NCBI GenBank assembly: GCA_900312665.1
Contig: ONZQ02000001.1
Coordinates: 2,742,579-2,806,578 of the forward strand
Direction of reading: 5' to 3'
DNA from: Cephalotrichum gorgonifer
Taxonomy: Eukaryota; Ascomycota; Sordariomycetes; Microascales; Microascaceae
Length of the DNA: 64,000 bases
The notes beneath the pieces were generated by a model. It had not been told where the DNA came from. It did not search any database and worked only from the letters and a program-made list of their open reading frames with translations. This document shows positions 49,139-58,554 of the stretch, piece by piece; within the stretch, counting starts at the first letter, position 1, and the number at the start of each line of letters is the position of its first letter. Made by a program: the position numbers and the translations under genes.

Positions 49139-49800
49139 ATGGCGGCGAAGTTCGAGCCCAAGGAGCCAGTGCAGCTGAACCCCCCCAACCACTCCCCCAT
49201 CTCTACGGAGGAGCTGGCCAAGTCCAACGGTATGAACGCAGACTCTTCCGCCCCTTTAAAACCAGCTATTTCCATACCCTGGCGACCGCGGACACTTGTA
49301 GTCTCATATTAGTAGTCCGCCTGGGATACCCCGCTCTCTTGACCTCAATACCTTTCTTCACACATGAACTCTGCACTTCCCCCCTTTTCTCACCCCAAGT
49401 TACTAATGTTTACCAGGTGTTGATGGGCGGCCATGCTATGTTGGCATAAAGGGCATAATCTTCGACGTCTCGGGAAAAGATATGTACCTTCCCGGTGGCA
49501 GTTACTCGGGTGAGTACCTGAAGGCTCCCTGCTATTCCCTGTACCATGCTGGTACAGGCTCCCGCCTCTCGGCCGTGAAGCTAATTTTTTTCCCCGATCA
49601 AAGCTTTTGCTGGGAAGGACGCGTCCAGGGCACTGGGATTGATGTCCACAAAGGCAGAAGATGTCCGCCCTGACTGGTACGATCTCGCCGATAAGGAGAA
49701 GCAGACGTTGAACGACTGGTTCACGTTCTTTTCCAAGCGGTATAACATTGTGGGCACGGTCGAGGGCGCTACAAACACGGAACCATCTAGCTCCTCTTAG
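49139..49800 (+). CDS. dap1: Dap1/MAPR haem-binding protein (cytochrome b5-like)
   Basis: Dap1 is the fungal PGRMC1 homologue; it binds haem and supports cytochrome P450 enzymes of ergosterol synthesis. Exons are 49139-49229, 49417-49509 and 49604-49800, with introns of 187 and 94 bp; the product is 126 residues. The cytochrome b5-like domain covers about residues 22-115, with GRPCYVGIKGIIFDVSG, the family motif MYLPGGSYSAFAGKDASRAL and DWYDLADKEKQTLNDW. The tyrosine in GGSYSAFAG is in the place of the haem-ligand tyrosine of PGRMC1-type proteins. There is no histidine pair as in true cytochrome b5. The N-terminus begins directly with the start of the domain and has no membrane anchor, as in some fungal Dap1 proteins. 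The protein ends in a short Ser-rich tail. Confidence 0.93.
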
Positions 49801-50051
49801 ATTAGGGGATTATCTTGACAGAGCTGAATAGAGAACGGCTATGAAGCAATGGAACAGGTATCAGTGACGGTACTACCAGCAGGGTTGAATGTATGATGCT
49901 CCTGGGACCTGATGTACTGTATCGTGGTAATATCGAGCTTTCCGAGAGTATCGTCCGGTTTCTTGCCGCGAGCAAAAGTCAGAGAAGCTTCAAACTACTA
50001 CTAGCATGAGCCTATGCGGGGCAGTCGCAAAAAAGAACAGAAAATATATAA

Positions 50052-50141
50052 TGATTCGGCCCGGGCTCGATCCGGGGACCTCTTGTGTCCAGCACCTTTT
50101 GGATGTTAGACAAGCGTGATAACCAACTACACCACCGAACC
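50052..50141 (-). tRNA. tRNA-Val (anticodon AAC) with a 16-nt intron
   Basis: The minus strand folds as a tRNA: acceptor arms GGTTCGG and CCGAATC, discriminator A, anticodon stem CTTGT/ACAAG and T stem CCCGG/CCGGG. The anticodon AAC sits in the loop CTAACA..C, and a 16-nt intron (TCCAAAAGGTGCTGGA) follows base 37. Without it the tRNA is 74 nt. The T loop reads ATCGAGC, with A instead of the usual T at position 54, still compatible with the GWTCRANNC B-box. CCA is not encoded, as expected for a eukaryote. Confidence 0.92.
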
Positions 50142-50506
50142 GTTATACCCTGTTCTTCTTATCGTAAACTAAGAAGGCCTCTGGATCCACTGCGGCCCGT
50201 AGGGTGGTGGGGCAGGCCCATGGCATACAGGCCTCTCTCGCGCTCACCATCTCGAGTGTCCTCACCTCGACGGGACCATTTGGCATAACATCGTAGGCCA
50301 GGGAAGGTTTCTCAATACTAAGAAACGGAGACGTTGACATACGTATGGTCACAACTTACAACTACACCTATGACTAACCGTTTGCAATTCGCCGGCTACA
50401 GCCCACGGAGAAGTTCGGCACATCTCTAGCTACCCCACTATCCTAGATGCCGAGCTTCCTTCCGGCATCCGACTGAGTAACACATCAAGGCCAACCTCCC
50501 CCCGCG
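50142..50506. promoter_or_regulatory. Region between tRNA-Val and the CMD-like gene
   Basis: These 365 bp should hold the promoter of the CMD-like gene. No gene or clear element is seen. Confidence 0.5.
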
Positions 50507-51347
50507 ATGCCCCCTCGTCCCCTTCGAATTTCCGTACAGCGAACTCGCCTCCCACCAAAGCAACACCACCAGATATTCCTGTCCAAAGCCCATTACCAAA
50601 CCTCTCAAACCGCCAGGATGCGCCTTCCGTACGTTCCCGACCCGCCCAAGACCGAAACGGAGTCGGACGCCGCTATCGTCGCCCGCATCCAGGCCCGCCG
50701 CGCCCCGCGGCCCCTCCAGCCCCTCGACCTCACCCTCCTCCACTCCCCTCCCGTGGCCGACGGCTGGAACTCCTTCCTAGGGGCCATCCGCACCAAGACG
50801 TCCATCCCCGCCGACCTCCGCGAGCTGGCCATCTCTCGCGTGGCCGTGTGCAACCGCGCCTGGTATGAGTGGGGCCACCACGCCCCCTTGGCGGTAGCGG
50901 CGGGGGTGAAGGAGGAGCTCATGGAGTGCGTCAAGACGGAGAAGCCGCTGAAGATCGAGGGGAGGGTGGAGGGGTTGGATGAGAGGCAGTGGGCCGTCCT
51001 GGTCTACACGGATGAGATGACGAGGAACGTGCAGGTTTCCGACGAGACTTTCGAGGTTTTGAAGGGGCTATTTAGTGAGCAAGAAATCGTGGAGATCACG
51101 GCGACAGTAAGGGCTCAACCATATTCTCGTCAGAGAAGTGTACGAATGAGAGAAGTGTCAAGACTAAACTATTTTTGCTGCAGATTGCATGCTACAATTG
51201 TGTAAGCCGGTTCTTGGTAGCACTAGATGGTACGTTACGCCTCCGTTTTAAACACATCAAACAGTGTTCCCGGCTCACGGCTAACCCCCCCTTTCTGCAG
51301 TGGGCGAGAGGAACGGAACAGGACCGGACGCACAGATCAAGCATTAG
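50507..51347 (+). CDS. Carboxymuconolactone decarboxylase-like (AhpD-type fold) protein
   Basis: Exons are 50507-51106, 51184-51229 and 51301-51347, with introns of 77 and 71 bp. From the first ATG the protein has 230 residues. A second in-frame ATG at 50618 gives 193 residues, starting MRLPYVPDPPKTETES, the common start of fungal homologues. The extra 37 residues are rich in Arg, Gln and Thr with no acidic residue, as in a mitochondrial presequence. The CMD fold is shown by DGWNSFLGAI, RELAISRVAVCNRAWYEW, HHAPLAVAAGV, VLVYTDEMTRNVQVSDETFE and the final IACYNCVSRFLVALDVGE. The Cys-x-x-Cys of active AhpD peroxidases is not evident at its usual place, so the catalytic role is unclear. Such proteins occur as uncharacterised CMD-domain proteins in many fungi. 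Confidence 0.88.
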
Positions 51348-51868
51348 ATTAAATTTGCTATGAATTCATGATGCAAAGAATGAATCGCTGTGAGTGCAAT
51401 GCAGAGAATATGGTCCAGGCCAGGAATCCAGGTAGCTCATAACCGCAATCGCAATCGGCATCTTCGTCCTCATCCCAATCTCCAGCTCCAACTCCAGCTC
51501 CAGCTCCAGCTCCAGCTCCATTTCATTAAATCCCCCGGGTGACAAAAGAAAGGCATTACGCCATCGATAGTGATTGGCTCCAGAATATACATGATATCAT
51601 CAAGTTGACGTGAAACATGACCGGTGGTGAGGATGATGGTATCTCGTCTATACATGTAAGTGCGGTTGATAACAAGGTCTCCAAACAGCGCTCATGACGC
51701 CCAAAAAAAACGGCCGAGGAAGAAGAAAAATCCTCATTGTCGACAAAAGAGGCCCGGTTCGCCCTGAACTCCAAAGGAAACCCATGCGCTGGGATATGTG
51801 CAGTTGGCTTGTGCGGCAAAGAAGCTAAGCCCGTGCCAAGGGTGACAGCTCGATCTTCATAGTTGGCA
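51348..51868. other. Convergent intergenic region with a hexanucleotide repeat
   Basis: These 521 bp separate two convergent genes. A CCAGCT repeat is at 51482-51520. No gene is recognised. Confidence 0.6.
51482..51520 (+). repeat. CCAGCT hexanucleotide microsatellite
   Basis: Six units of CCAGCT, the second one CCAACT, plus a partial unit, in intergenic DNA. Confidence 0.92.
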
Positions 51869-52675
51869 TCACGGGGGAGGCTCGGAGGGGACATCGTCTG
51901 TCGGGGCTATCATCTTATGCAGGAGGACACTCGAGTGGGATATCGGGGACGGCGTCTTCATGGCGCCTTCTATGGATGCGTGCCGCTGCTGCATCTTCGG
52001 CGACTTCTGCAGCTCCTGGACGACCCCGAACCACCCCTTCTTGTGAGGCCCCCCGGTATCGTTATTATGGCCGATAGCTTGGGTGGTAAGCCTCCGCAGA
52101 GGCGGGCGCTTCGTGAAGGGGTCCGTCAGGACCTTTGCCAGCGGCGTGCGGGGGGAGCCGTCCTCGGCGCCGCTAAATGGCGGGGTGGACTTCTCGGGGT
52201 CCTTTACCGGCGTGGTCGTGAGCAGACTCTTAGCCGCGCCGGCGGTTAAAACGCCCATATAGACGACGAGGAATCGCATGCGCAGCTGATCCAGCCTCCG
52301 GGCCCTGTCCTCCAGCACCCGCTTCTTCGAGGCCCATAATATTCGCGCGCTAGTGCGCAGCGTGGCGGCGTCCTCAGACACGAGCAGTCGGCCAAGCTCC
52401 TCCCTTAAATCATCGCTGCCCTTCTGTATCTCCCGTAGTAGGCGGCCCAGTCGCACCTTGTCCCCGAGCTGCTGGACCTTCTCGACGTCGCGATCATAGT
52501 TCTCGTTTTCTTGTATGGAGAATTCGACGGTGTCTAGGAAGACGGTCGCCTCCCGGGGCGCGGCGACGTAGGCGGATACGTATGTCGCGAGGGTCTGGAC
52601 GAGGACGACGATGCTGAGGGAGAGGGCGGTGAGGACGAGGACGATGGTCCAGTCCCGCGCCTCAGACTCGAACAT
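51869..52675 (-). CDS. Fungal membrane protein of unknown function
   Basis: A single open frame of 268 residues that I do not recognise. A hydrophobic segment at about residues 9-35 (IVLVLTALSLSIVVLVQTLA) is followed by a long charged helical part rich in Glu, Arg and Leu, probably a coiled coil (VEKVQQLGDKVRLGRLLREI). A second hydrophobic stretch, MRFLVVYMGVLTAGAAKSLL, lies near residue 140. The C-terminal third is Pro/Ser/Thr-rich and basic, likely disordered (SPRTPLAKVLTDPFTKRPPL). The frame uses GC-rich third positions like its neighbours, which supports real coding. The ATG at 52675 begins MFESEARDWTIV, directly before the first hydrophobic segment. An organelle-membrane protein is possible, but the sequence does not say which. 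Confidence 0.7.
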   Translation of the reverse strand: MFESEARDWTIVLVLTALSLSIVVLVQTLATYVSAYVAAPREATVFLDTVEFSIQENENYDRDVEKVQQLGDKVRLGRLLREIQKGSDDLREELGRLLVSEDAATLRTSARILWASKKRVLEDRARRLDQLRMRFLVVYMGVLTAGAAKSLLTTTPVKDPEKSTPPFSGAEDGSPRTPLAKVLTDPFTKRPPLRRLTTQAIGHNNDTGGPHKKGWFGVVQELQKSPKMQQRHASIEGAMKTPSPISHSSVLLHKMIAPTDDVPSEPPP

Positions 52676-54141
52676 GGGTATGGGTGTGGGTGTGGGTGGC
52701 TGGGCAGGGGGCCCGGCCCTGAGGGGAAACGTTCGTAGTTACCGGTGAGCCCCGTCGGAAGCGGTGGGGGGTATGGGTTCGTAAATCGTCATAAATATTT
52801 GGTGGTGCGCGGCGATAATATCGACATTTGGAGTTAAGGGGAGGCCGAAGAGCAGATTCTCGGTATTTACAAGTCAAGGTGAGAGTGTGTGTGGTGGAAG
52901 AAGGGGTTGGAAATGCAAGATAGTGGGTGCGGATGTACAGGTATCCATCCATATGTGGGTGCGTACGACCACGACCACGAACAGAAGGGGAAGCGCTTGT
53001 ACTATTAGACCACGAGAGGAAGAGGCGGCGACAAGGGTGACGAACTGGAACCCGACCCGCCCACCACCGCATGCATCTCTTACTGATTTCGACCGTTTGG
53101 GAATGGCCACAACCCACATGTGGCCTTTACGAGTAAATACTCCGTACAAGTACTTGCGGCTCATCAATGCGAATGTAAAGTTAAAAGGGGGGGGGGGTTG
53201 TTGTTGAGCCGTTGTGACCGTCCCTTGCGGAAGGCGGCGCAGAAACGGGGTCCTGTTCGCCCCTGCATGACGACCAGGATGGGCGGCCTTGGTCGGCCCC
53301 GAAAAAGGGCGCAAGTAGGATAGGCGGGGATATAATATCGTGTGAAGTCAAGAAAAGCAGCTGAGGTTGTCTCACTCGACTACCTGATACATGCTTCTAA
53401 TGTCGTACCCCGCCAATTAGCAGCGAGAGGTGCTGGGTGGCGGTGAGTGTGGAAATCCCAGCCATTCGTCCAATCCATGGTGACTCGGCGCGTCCGCGAT
53501 CCATACGTAGTATTAGTCGGAGATATACCGACGTAAAAGTACGCCCAGTTGTCTGTCCGCGTCGGCGCCAGCCGGTGGGTGGCGGAAAGCAATCTAATAC
53601 CTGCACGGATAGTTGTGGCCAGCTACAGAGGCAAAATCATGCCGCGCCAACCTCCAAGTACCATACAAATGTTCACTTTCACATGCCATCTGATCTGGTT
53701 GATGTTGAGATTTACATTCGTATATAGTACGACTACTTATTGGCGATCCCGTTGTTGCATGTCGTTCCGTGGAATCCGGGGCTCTCCTGCAGTTGACGTA
53801 TTACAGTCGTCAGGCGTGGTCCAGCATTGGCTGAACCAGTGCATCAAATGATCCGCCCTGCATGCCCGCTTCCGTGTGCATTTGGCAGATGGGCGCGGTT
53901 CAGAAGTTTGTGTGAATTTGTAGATTGTGGTTGTGGTGCAGCGCTGGGCGCCGCCCTAGTATTACCTCAGGCCCTAAATGCCTAGGCTACTTAGTAGTGC
54001 CCGCCTCCTATAGGCCAACTGGACGATCGCTGATTCTTCCCGGGACCACCAGCAGTAGCCGCCCAACCCAGACTGGTGCAGACCTAGTATTACTCGTAAA
54101 TCCATCAACTCGCGACGCGCCAAATCGCCCGCCCACTTCCC
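52676..54141. promoter_or_regulatory. Divergent promoter region between the membrane-protein gene and BUD32
   Basis: These 1.47 kb hold both promoters. TACGAGTA/TACTCGTA copies lie at 53128 and 54091, the latter only 44 bases before the BUD32 ATG. A G9-10 run lies near 53188. No gene is recognised. Confidence 0.5.
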
Positions 54142-55029
54142 ATGTCTCGAAAGCGAGGGATCGAAGAAACTACAGAGGCAGAGAATCCTCCGATACGAGC
54201 CCCTCCGTCTCAACAACCCATACCACCTCCAACAATGGCCAGCGACACCCCCCAGCCCAAACCTGACCCCGCGGCGGCGGCCGCCGCCCTCCCAAAACCC
54301 CTCCAATACCCCGCCTCGACCCCACCACAGCTCATCACCCAGGGCGCAGAGGGCCGCCTTTACAAAACAACCTACCTCCTCCCAGACCTCCCGTGCGCCC
54401 TCAAGTACCGCCTCCCGAAGCCCTACCGCCATCCCGTCCTAGACCAGCGCCTCACGAAGCAGCGTATCGTCGCCGAGGCGAGAATCCTGGCCAAGTGCCG
54501 GCGAGAAGGCATCGCCGTCCCCGCCGTATACGCCGTTGACGAGAGCGCCGGGTGTCTTTATATTGAGTGGATCGAGGGTGAGCCCGTGCGCGCGGCCTTG
54601 AATACGTGGCTACACGACCATCTCGATGCGGATGCCGCGCTCAGCGAGGAGGTGAAGGGCGTCATGAGGAGGGTGGGAAGGGCCGTCGGGAGGTTACACC
54701 AGATCGGCATCGTACATGGCGACCTGACGACGAGCAATATGATGTTAAGGCCAGCGCCGGGTGCGGTAGATGGAGACGGTAGCTTATTGTTGGCCGGGGA
54801 GATTGTCGTCATTGACTTTGGTCTTTCGACCCAGAGCATACACGAGGAGGACAGGGCTGTTGACCTATACGTCCTTGAGAGGGCATTCGGGAGCTCGCAC
54901 CCGAGGGCCGAGGTTTTGTTCGACGAGCTGCTGGAGGGATACAAGGAGACGTTCAAGCAGGCCTCGGTATCGCTCAGGAAGCTCGAGGACGTTAGGATGA
55001 GAGGGAGGAAGCGGAGCATGCTCGGTTAA
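54142..55029 (+). CDS. bud32: KEOPS complex kinase/ATPase Bud32
   Basis: Bud32 (PRPK/TP53RK) is an atypical small kinase of the KEOPS/EKC complex; its ATPase activity supports t6A modification of ANN-decoding tRNAs, and it also acts in transcription and telomere upkeep. The single exon encodes 295 residues. The kinase-like fold starts near residue 65 with LITQGAEGRLYKT. The lysine and clamp are in CALKYRLPKPYRHPVLDQRL, the helix-C segment in QRIVAEARILAKCRREG, the catalytic loop in IVHGDLTTSNMML and the metal-binding motif in IVVIDFGLST. The C-terminus RMRGRKRSMLG is the conserved basic tail. There is no activation loop, as usual for Bud32. A Pro/Ala-rich N-terminus comes before the domain. 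A second in-frame ATG at 54235 (MASDTPQP) would shorten the protein by 31 residues. Confidence 0.94.
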   Translation: MSRKRGIEETTEAENPPIRAPPSQQPIPPPTMASDTPQPKPDPAAAAAALPKPLQYPASTPPQLITQGAEGRLYKTTYLLPDLPCALKYRLPKPYRHPVLDQRLTKQRIVAEARILAKCRREGIAVPAVYAVDESAGCLYIEWIEGEPVRAALNTWLHDHLDADAALSEEVKGVMRRVGRAVGRLHQIGIVHGDLTTSNMMLRPAPGAVDGDGSLLLAGEIVVIDFGLSTQSIHEEDRAVDLYVLERAFGSSHPRAEVLFDELLEGYKETFKQASVSLRKLEDVRMRGRKRSMLG

Positions 55030-55364
55030 GATGTAACACAATCGAACCTACGTACACCAACGGGAGGAGGGACTGCCTATGTGAATGTGAGGAAGGAAAG
55101 AGTAAACTGTATTATCCCTCGGGATTAGATAACCCTTATAATTGCTTCGCAAATGCTTTGCTGTATACCGAAAAGACGCGGCTCCCAAGATAGTGGATGA
55201 CCGCCGAACGAAACCAATCCCCAAGTACCAATAGCCATGCAAAGCCAGAAATCATATGCCAACCCGGGAAACAACATGATCGCAGAAACAAAACGCACCG
55301 CAACCCGCCCCGCGCGACTGCCAAGCCAGTATATAACCACGCCCCCCCTCAGTCGCCCTAAGAT
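55030..55364. other. Convergent intergenic region between BUD32 and GCLM
   Basis: These 335 bp lie between two stop codons. No gene or structured element is seen. Confidence 0.6.
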
Positions 55365-56525
55365 TCAGCCGTCGTGGACTTCCGCCGCAGCAAAGTACCC
55401 CTTGTTCTCGATGACGCCCCGGTTCTTCACGAAAGCCGTGTACTTCACAACCCACTGCGGCACAATATCGCCCTCCAGCCCATCCCGACCCTGCTCGGGA
55501 TCGGCTAGGATGCCCGCGCCCTGTAGGCCGTGTCCGAGGAGGTCCCGGATGGTCCCCTTGGGGAGTATGTCCATGCAGTCTGTGTGGACGAACAGCTCGA
55601 TGCCCTGCTCCTTGGCCAGCTTCGACAGGGGCGGCGGCACCTTGCAGCAGTCGCGGACGTTGATCTGGTCCACTGCGGGCGGCACGCGCACCATCGAGAT
55701 GAACTTTGCTAGCTTCTCCGACCCGAACTCGGCGATGCCGAGCGTCTTGACCGTCCCCTGCCTGTGGAGCTCCTCGAGGATGGCCCACGAGGCGACCTCC
55801 TCCTCCAGGTTGCCCTGCTGCGCATTCTTCTGATCCGCCGCCCACTCGCAGTCGCCGTCGAACGACATGCCCGGGAACGAGGCGATGAGGAGGTCGATCG
55901 TCGAGACGCCCAGCTCCTTCTGCACGAGGGCCAGCGCCTCCATCGTGTACTTGGCCCTCTCGTGGACCGGCGCGCCGGGGAGGAAGAACAGCTTGACGGT
56001 GACGTCGTATTGGCTCCGTTCCTCCTGCAGGCCCGCCGCGGACCAGCTTATGCGGGGCACGTACATGAGCGCGCCGTCGCGCTCGATCCAGGCCTCGTCT
56101 GCGGTTGGCCGGTGCGAATGCACGCCGTTGAGCACACCATTTGAGGCGCCGTTTGCGCCATTTATGCGGGCGCCACCCCCGTTTGTGGCAGCGACGGGGG
56201 CGGTGCTGTTGTCGTCGCACGTGCTGAAGTCATCGGCGTAGTCTTGTTGCGCGGCGAGGAAGTTGCTGCGGAGCGAGTTGGTGAACTCGAGGTTGGACCT
56301 GAAGGTGCCGGGTTTTCGGATGATGGAGGGCCCGCCCGAGACGATGTTCCTGGAAGAGACACTAATATTAGCGATCACTTCAAATCCAAATGTTTACTAA
56401 ACAGCCATGATCTATATATATAAATATAATATCGTAGGGTGGTGGCGGGAAGATGACGGGATCCGCGCATCGCGCGGGCGTGGGGGAGGGGCAGCTTACC
56501 CTGTCGATAAGATTAACTTGGTCAT
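55365..56525 (-). CDS. Glutamate-cysteine ligase regulatory subunit (aldo-keto reductase fold)
   Basis: This subunit binds the catalytic subunit (Gsh1) and raises the rate of gamma-glutamylcysteine synthesis, the first step to glutathione. Exon 1 is 56525-56500 (26 nt) and exon 2 is 56349-55365 on the minus strand, with a 150-bp intron. The product has 336 residues and starts MTKLILSTGNIVSGGPSIIR, typical of fungal homologues. The aldo-keto reductase barrel is marked by IDLLIASFPGMSFDG, KTLGIAEFGSEKLAKF, VDQINVRDCCKVPPPLSKLA and the C-terminal VKYTAFVKNRGVIENKGYFA. The catalytic tetrad of active reductases does not appear intact, in line with a regulatory role. A low-complexity Asn/Gly/Ala-rich insert is near residues 60-90. 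It is divergent from AP-1 sigma. Confidence 0.9.
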
Positions 56526-57670
56526 GATTGTCAGAATCTGATCTCTCGAGCGAGAGATTCGAGCAATATCACTCCCTTCTCCCTCTCCCAGGATATATTT
56601 ATCTCCCCTGAAGAGGCGTATCGGCTTTTGGAGGGGGACGGACTCGTAGTGCGGTGGAAGGGTATCAGCAAGGCGAATTAATAATCTACTCGAGTAGGAA
56701 AGTCTGTCCGGGTGGGGTGTATAAGCCGGTACAATAGATCCCTTGTGATTGCGCAACCTTGCCTTGTCGTTCAACGTCGAAGGTGCCGAGGGATTTGCGA
56801 GTTGGTAAATTATCAATTGCGTTCGGAAGATGGGGTAGAGGAGACGATACGGTCTTACTACAGAGCAAGTGCAACAGGAACTATATACTTGTAGGACGGC
56901 CGCCCTGGACGGCATATGCGATCAAAGGGCGCCAGAAAAATTACGAAGCTAGGAAACGGAGAACCCCGCGGCGGAGGGGTGGATGTGGGGGGCCAAGTGA
57001 GCGAGAGTGGGCGGAATTGCGCTGTTTCGGGAAATAAGGCCCTGGGACTTTGAAAGGGTCCGGTCTGTCTTCCTTCTTCCTTCTGGCGCGGGGGGTGGAC
57101 GGAACATGCTGCTTGGTTTGGGGGGGGAGGGTTAGGTTAGCCCAGTGTCATCACTTCTCCGTGGGAAATGCGGGAAGTGATGCTTTTACAGGTGCAATAC
57201 CCTGCTAAAGTACAGTATTCCGACGTTCTGGGCTTCAAGGGCGACGAGTCTTTACTAGTTATAGCCAGCACCAGAGATGAATCGCAATTCTTGGATTGGC
57301 AGGCTCGTATCATCAGGTGCTGGCATCTGCCTTCCGAATTCCGAGGCAATTCCGTTGGCCTCAGTGTATGTACCGAAGATTACCTCCCCATACCTGCCTG
57401 ATAGAGTATAAGGTTCTAGGGGCCCATCTTCGGCAGATTCTTGTCCACTATTCGTAGGTACCATGGGCAATACCTACAGTGTGAGGTGTTTCTCGAGGTG
57501 TTTGCTGTACTCGCAGTGTACCGTCATCACCACCTCCCCGTCAACCCCCACATCGGATTGATGCTGAGCAAGCTGCCTGGTCGGAGACTCGCTCGTGTGG
57601 ACTTTTCAAACCCCGTTATTTTGCCCGCGATATACCCACAAACCCTCCCCCCACCCCTCCCAACGCGACG
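56526..57670. promoter_or_regulatory. Divergent promoter region of GCLM and AP-1 sigma
   Basis: These 1.15 kb hold both promoters. No gene is recognised, and the small frames have no family features. One TACTTGTA copy lies at 56886. Confidence 0.5.
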
Positions 57671-58554
57671 ATGGCCATCCAGTAAGAATATCCCGACCTA
57701 GTGGGATTGTTAACTCGACCGGTCTGACCATTATCCAGGTACCTGATCCTGCTCTCGAGGCAGGGCAAAGTTGTGCGTTGCTCCAGGAAACACGTATCCC
57801 CTCTTCAGGCGAAGCTCAACCGACAGAGTGACTGACTAGAGTATCCGGTATCGCAGCGCCTCGCGAAATGGTTTACGACTCTATCTCCGAAGGAGAAGGG
57901 CAAGATTGTCAAGGACGTTTCTCAGCTGGTTCTGGCTAGGCGGACTCGGATGTGCAACTTCCTAGAGTACAAAGGTGCGGCTACCTCTTTAGGCGTCTTT
58001 CATATCGACACGCTCCCCCCCCCCCGCCTGACGCATCTCTCCGGTTACAGATACGAAGATAGTCTATCGCCGATACGCGTCGCTCTTCTTCATCGCCGGC
58101 TGCGATGCCGATGATAACGAACTGATCACGCTCGAGATCATCCATCGATACGTGGAGCAGATGGACAAGTACTACGGCAACGTATGCGAGCTCGACATCA
58201 TTTTCTCCTTCACAAAGGCCTACTACATACTCGACGAGATCCTTCTCGCTGGCGAGCTGCAGGAGAGCAGCAAGAAGAATATCCTCCGCTGTATCTCTCA
58301 GCAGGACTCGTTGGAAGACATGGAGGTACGTTAGCTCGAGGTGTTTCCCCGAGTTTTGTTTCATTGTTCCGAATCTCTGCCGCCGCAATTAGCTCTCCCC
58401 CTTCCCGTACCGTTTCACATTCGCCGGCTGGTTCGTCCAGCCCCTGTTCTCGACAACGAACTGCATGGGGTGGGGGTGCAAAGCATTCTGCCTTGGGACT
58501 GACGTGTGGCTATGATGCTTTCAGGTCGAGGATGAGGTCACCAAGATCATGTAG
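57671..58554 (+). CDS. AP-1 adaptor complex sigma subunit
   Basis: The sigma small chain is part of the AP-1 clathrin adaptor, which sorts cargo between trans-Golgi and endosomes. Exons are 57671-57681 (11 nt), 57739-57772, 57857-57974, 58051-58325 and 58525-58554, with introns of 57, 84, 76 and 199 bp. The product has 155 residues, the normal length. It begins [20 protein letters not shown] and includes [60 protein letters not shown] and [20 protein letters not shown], all standard for sigma-1 rather than sigma-2 or sigma-3. The last exon adds VEDEVTKIM. The GC-rich core exons and consistent phases make the model firm, even though the first two exons are tiny. Confidence 0.93.

Noticed and set aside
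55252..56220. 322-codon open frame on the minus strand
   Set aside because: It overlaps GCLM in another frame, and only the GCLM frame shows a protein family.
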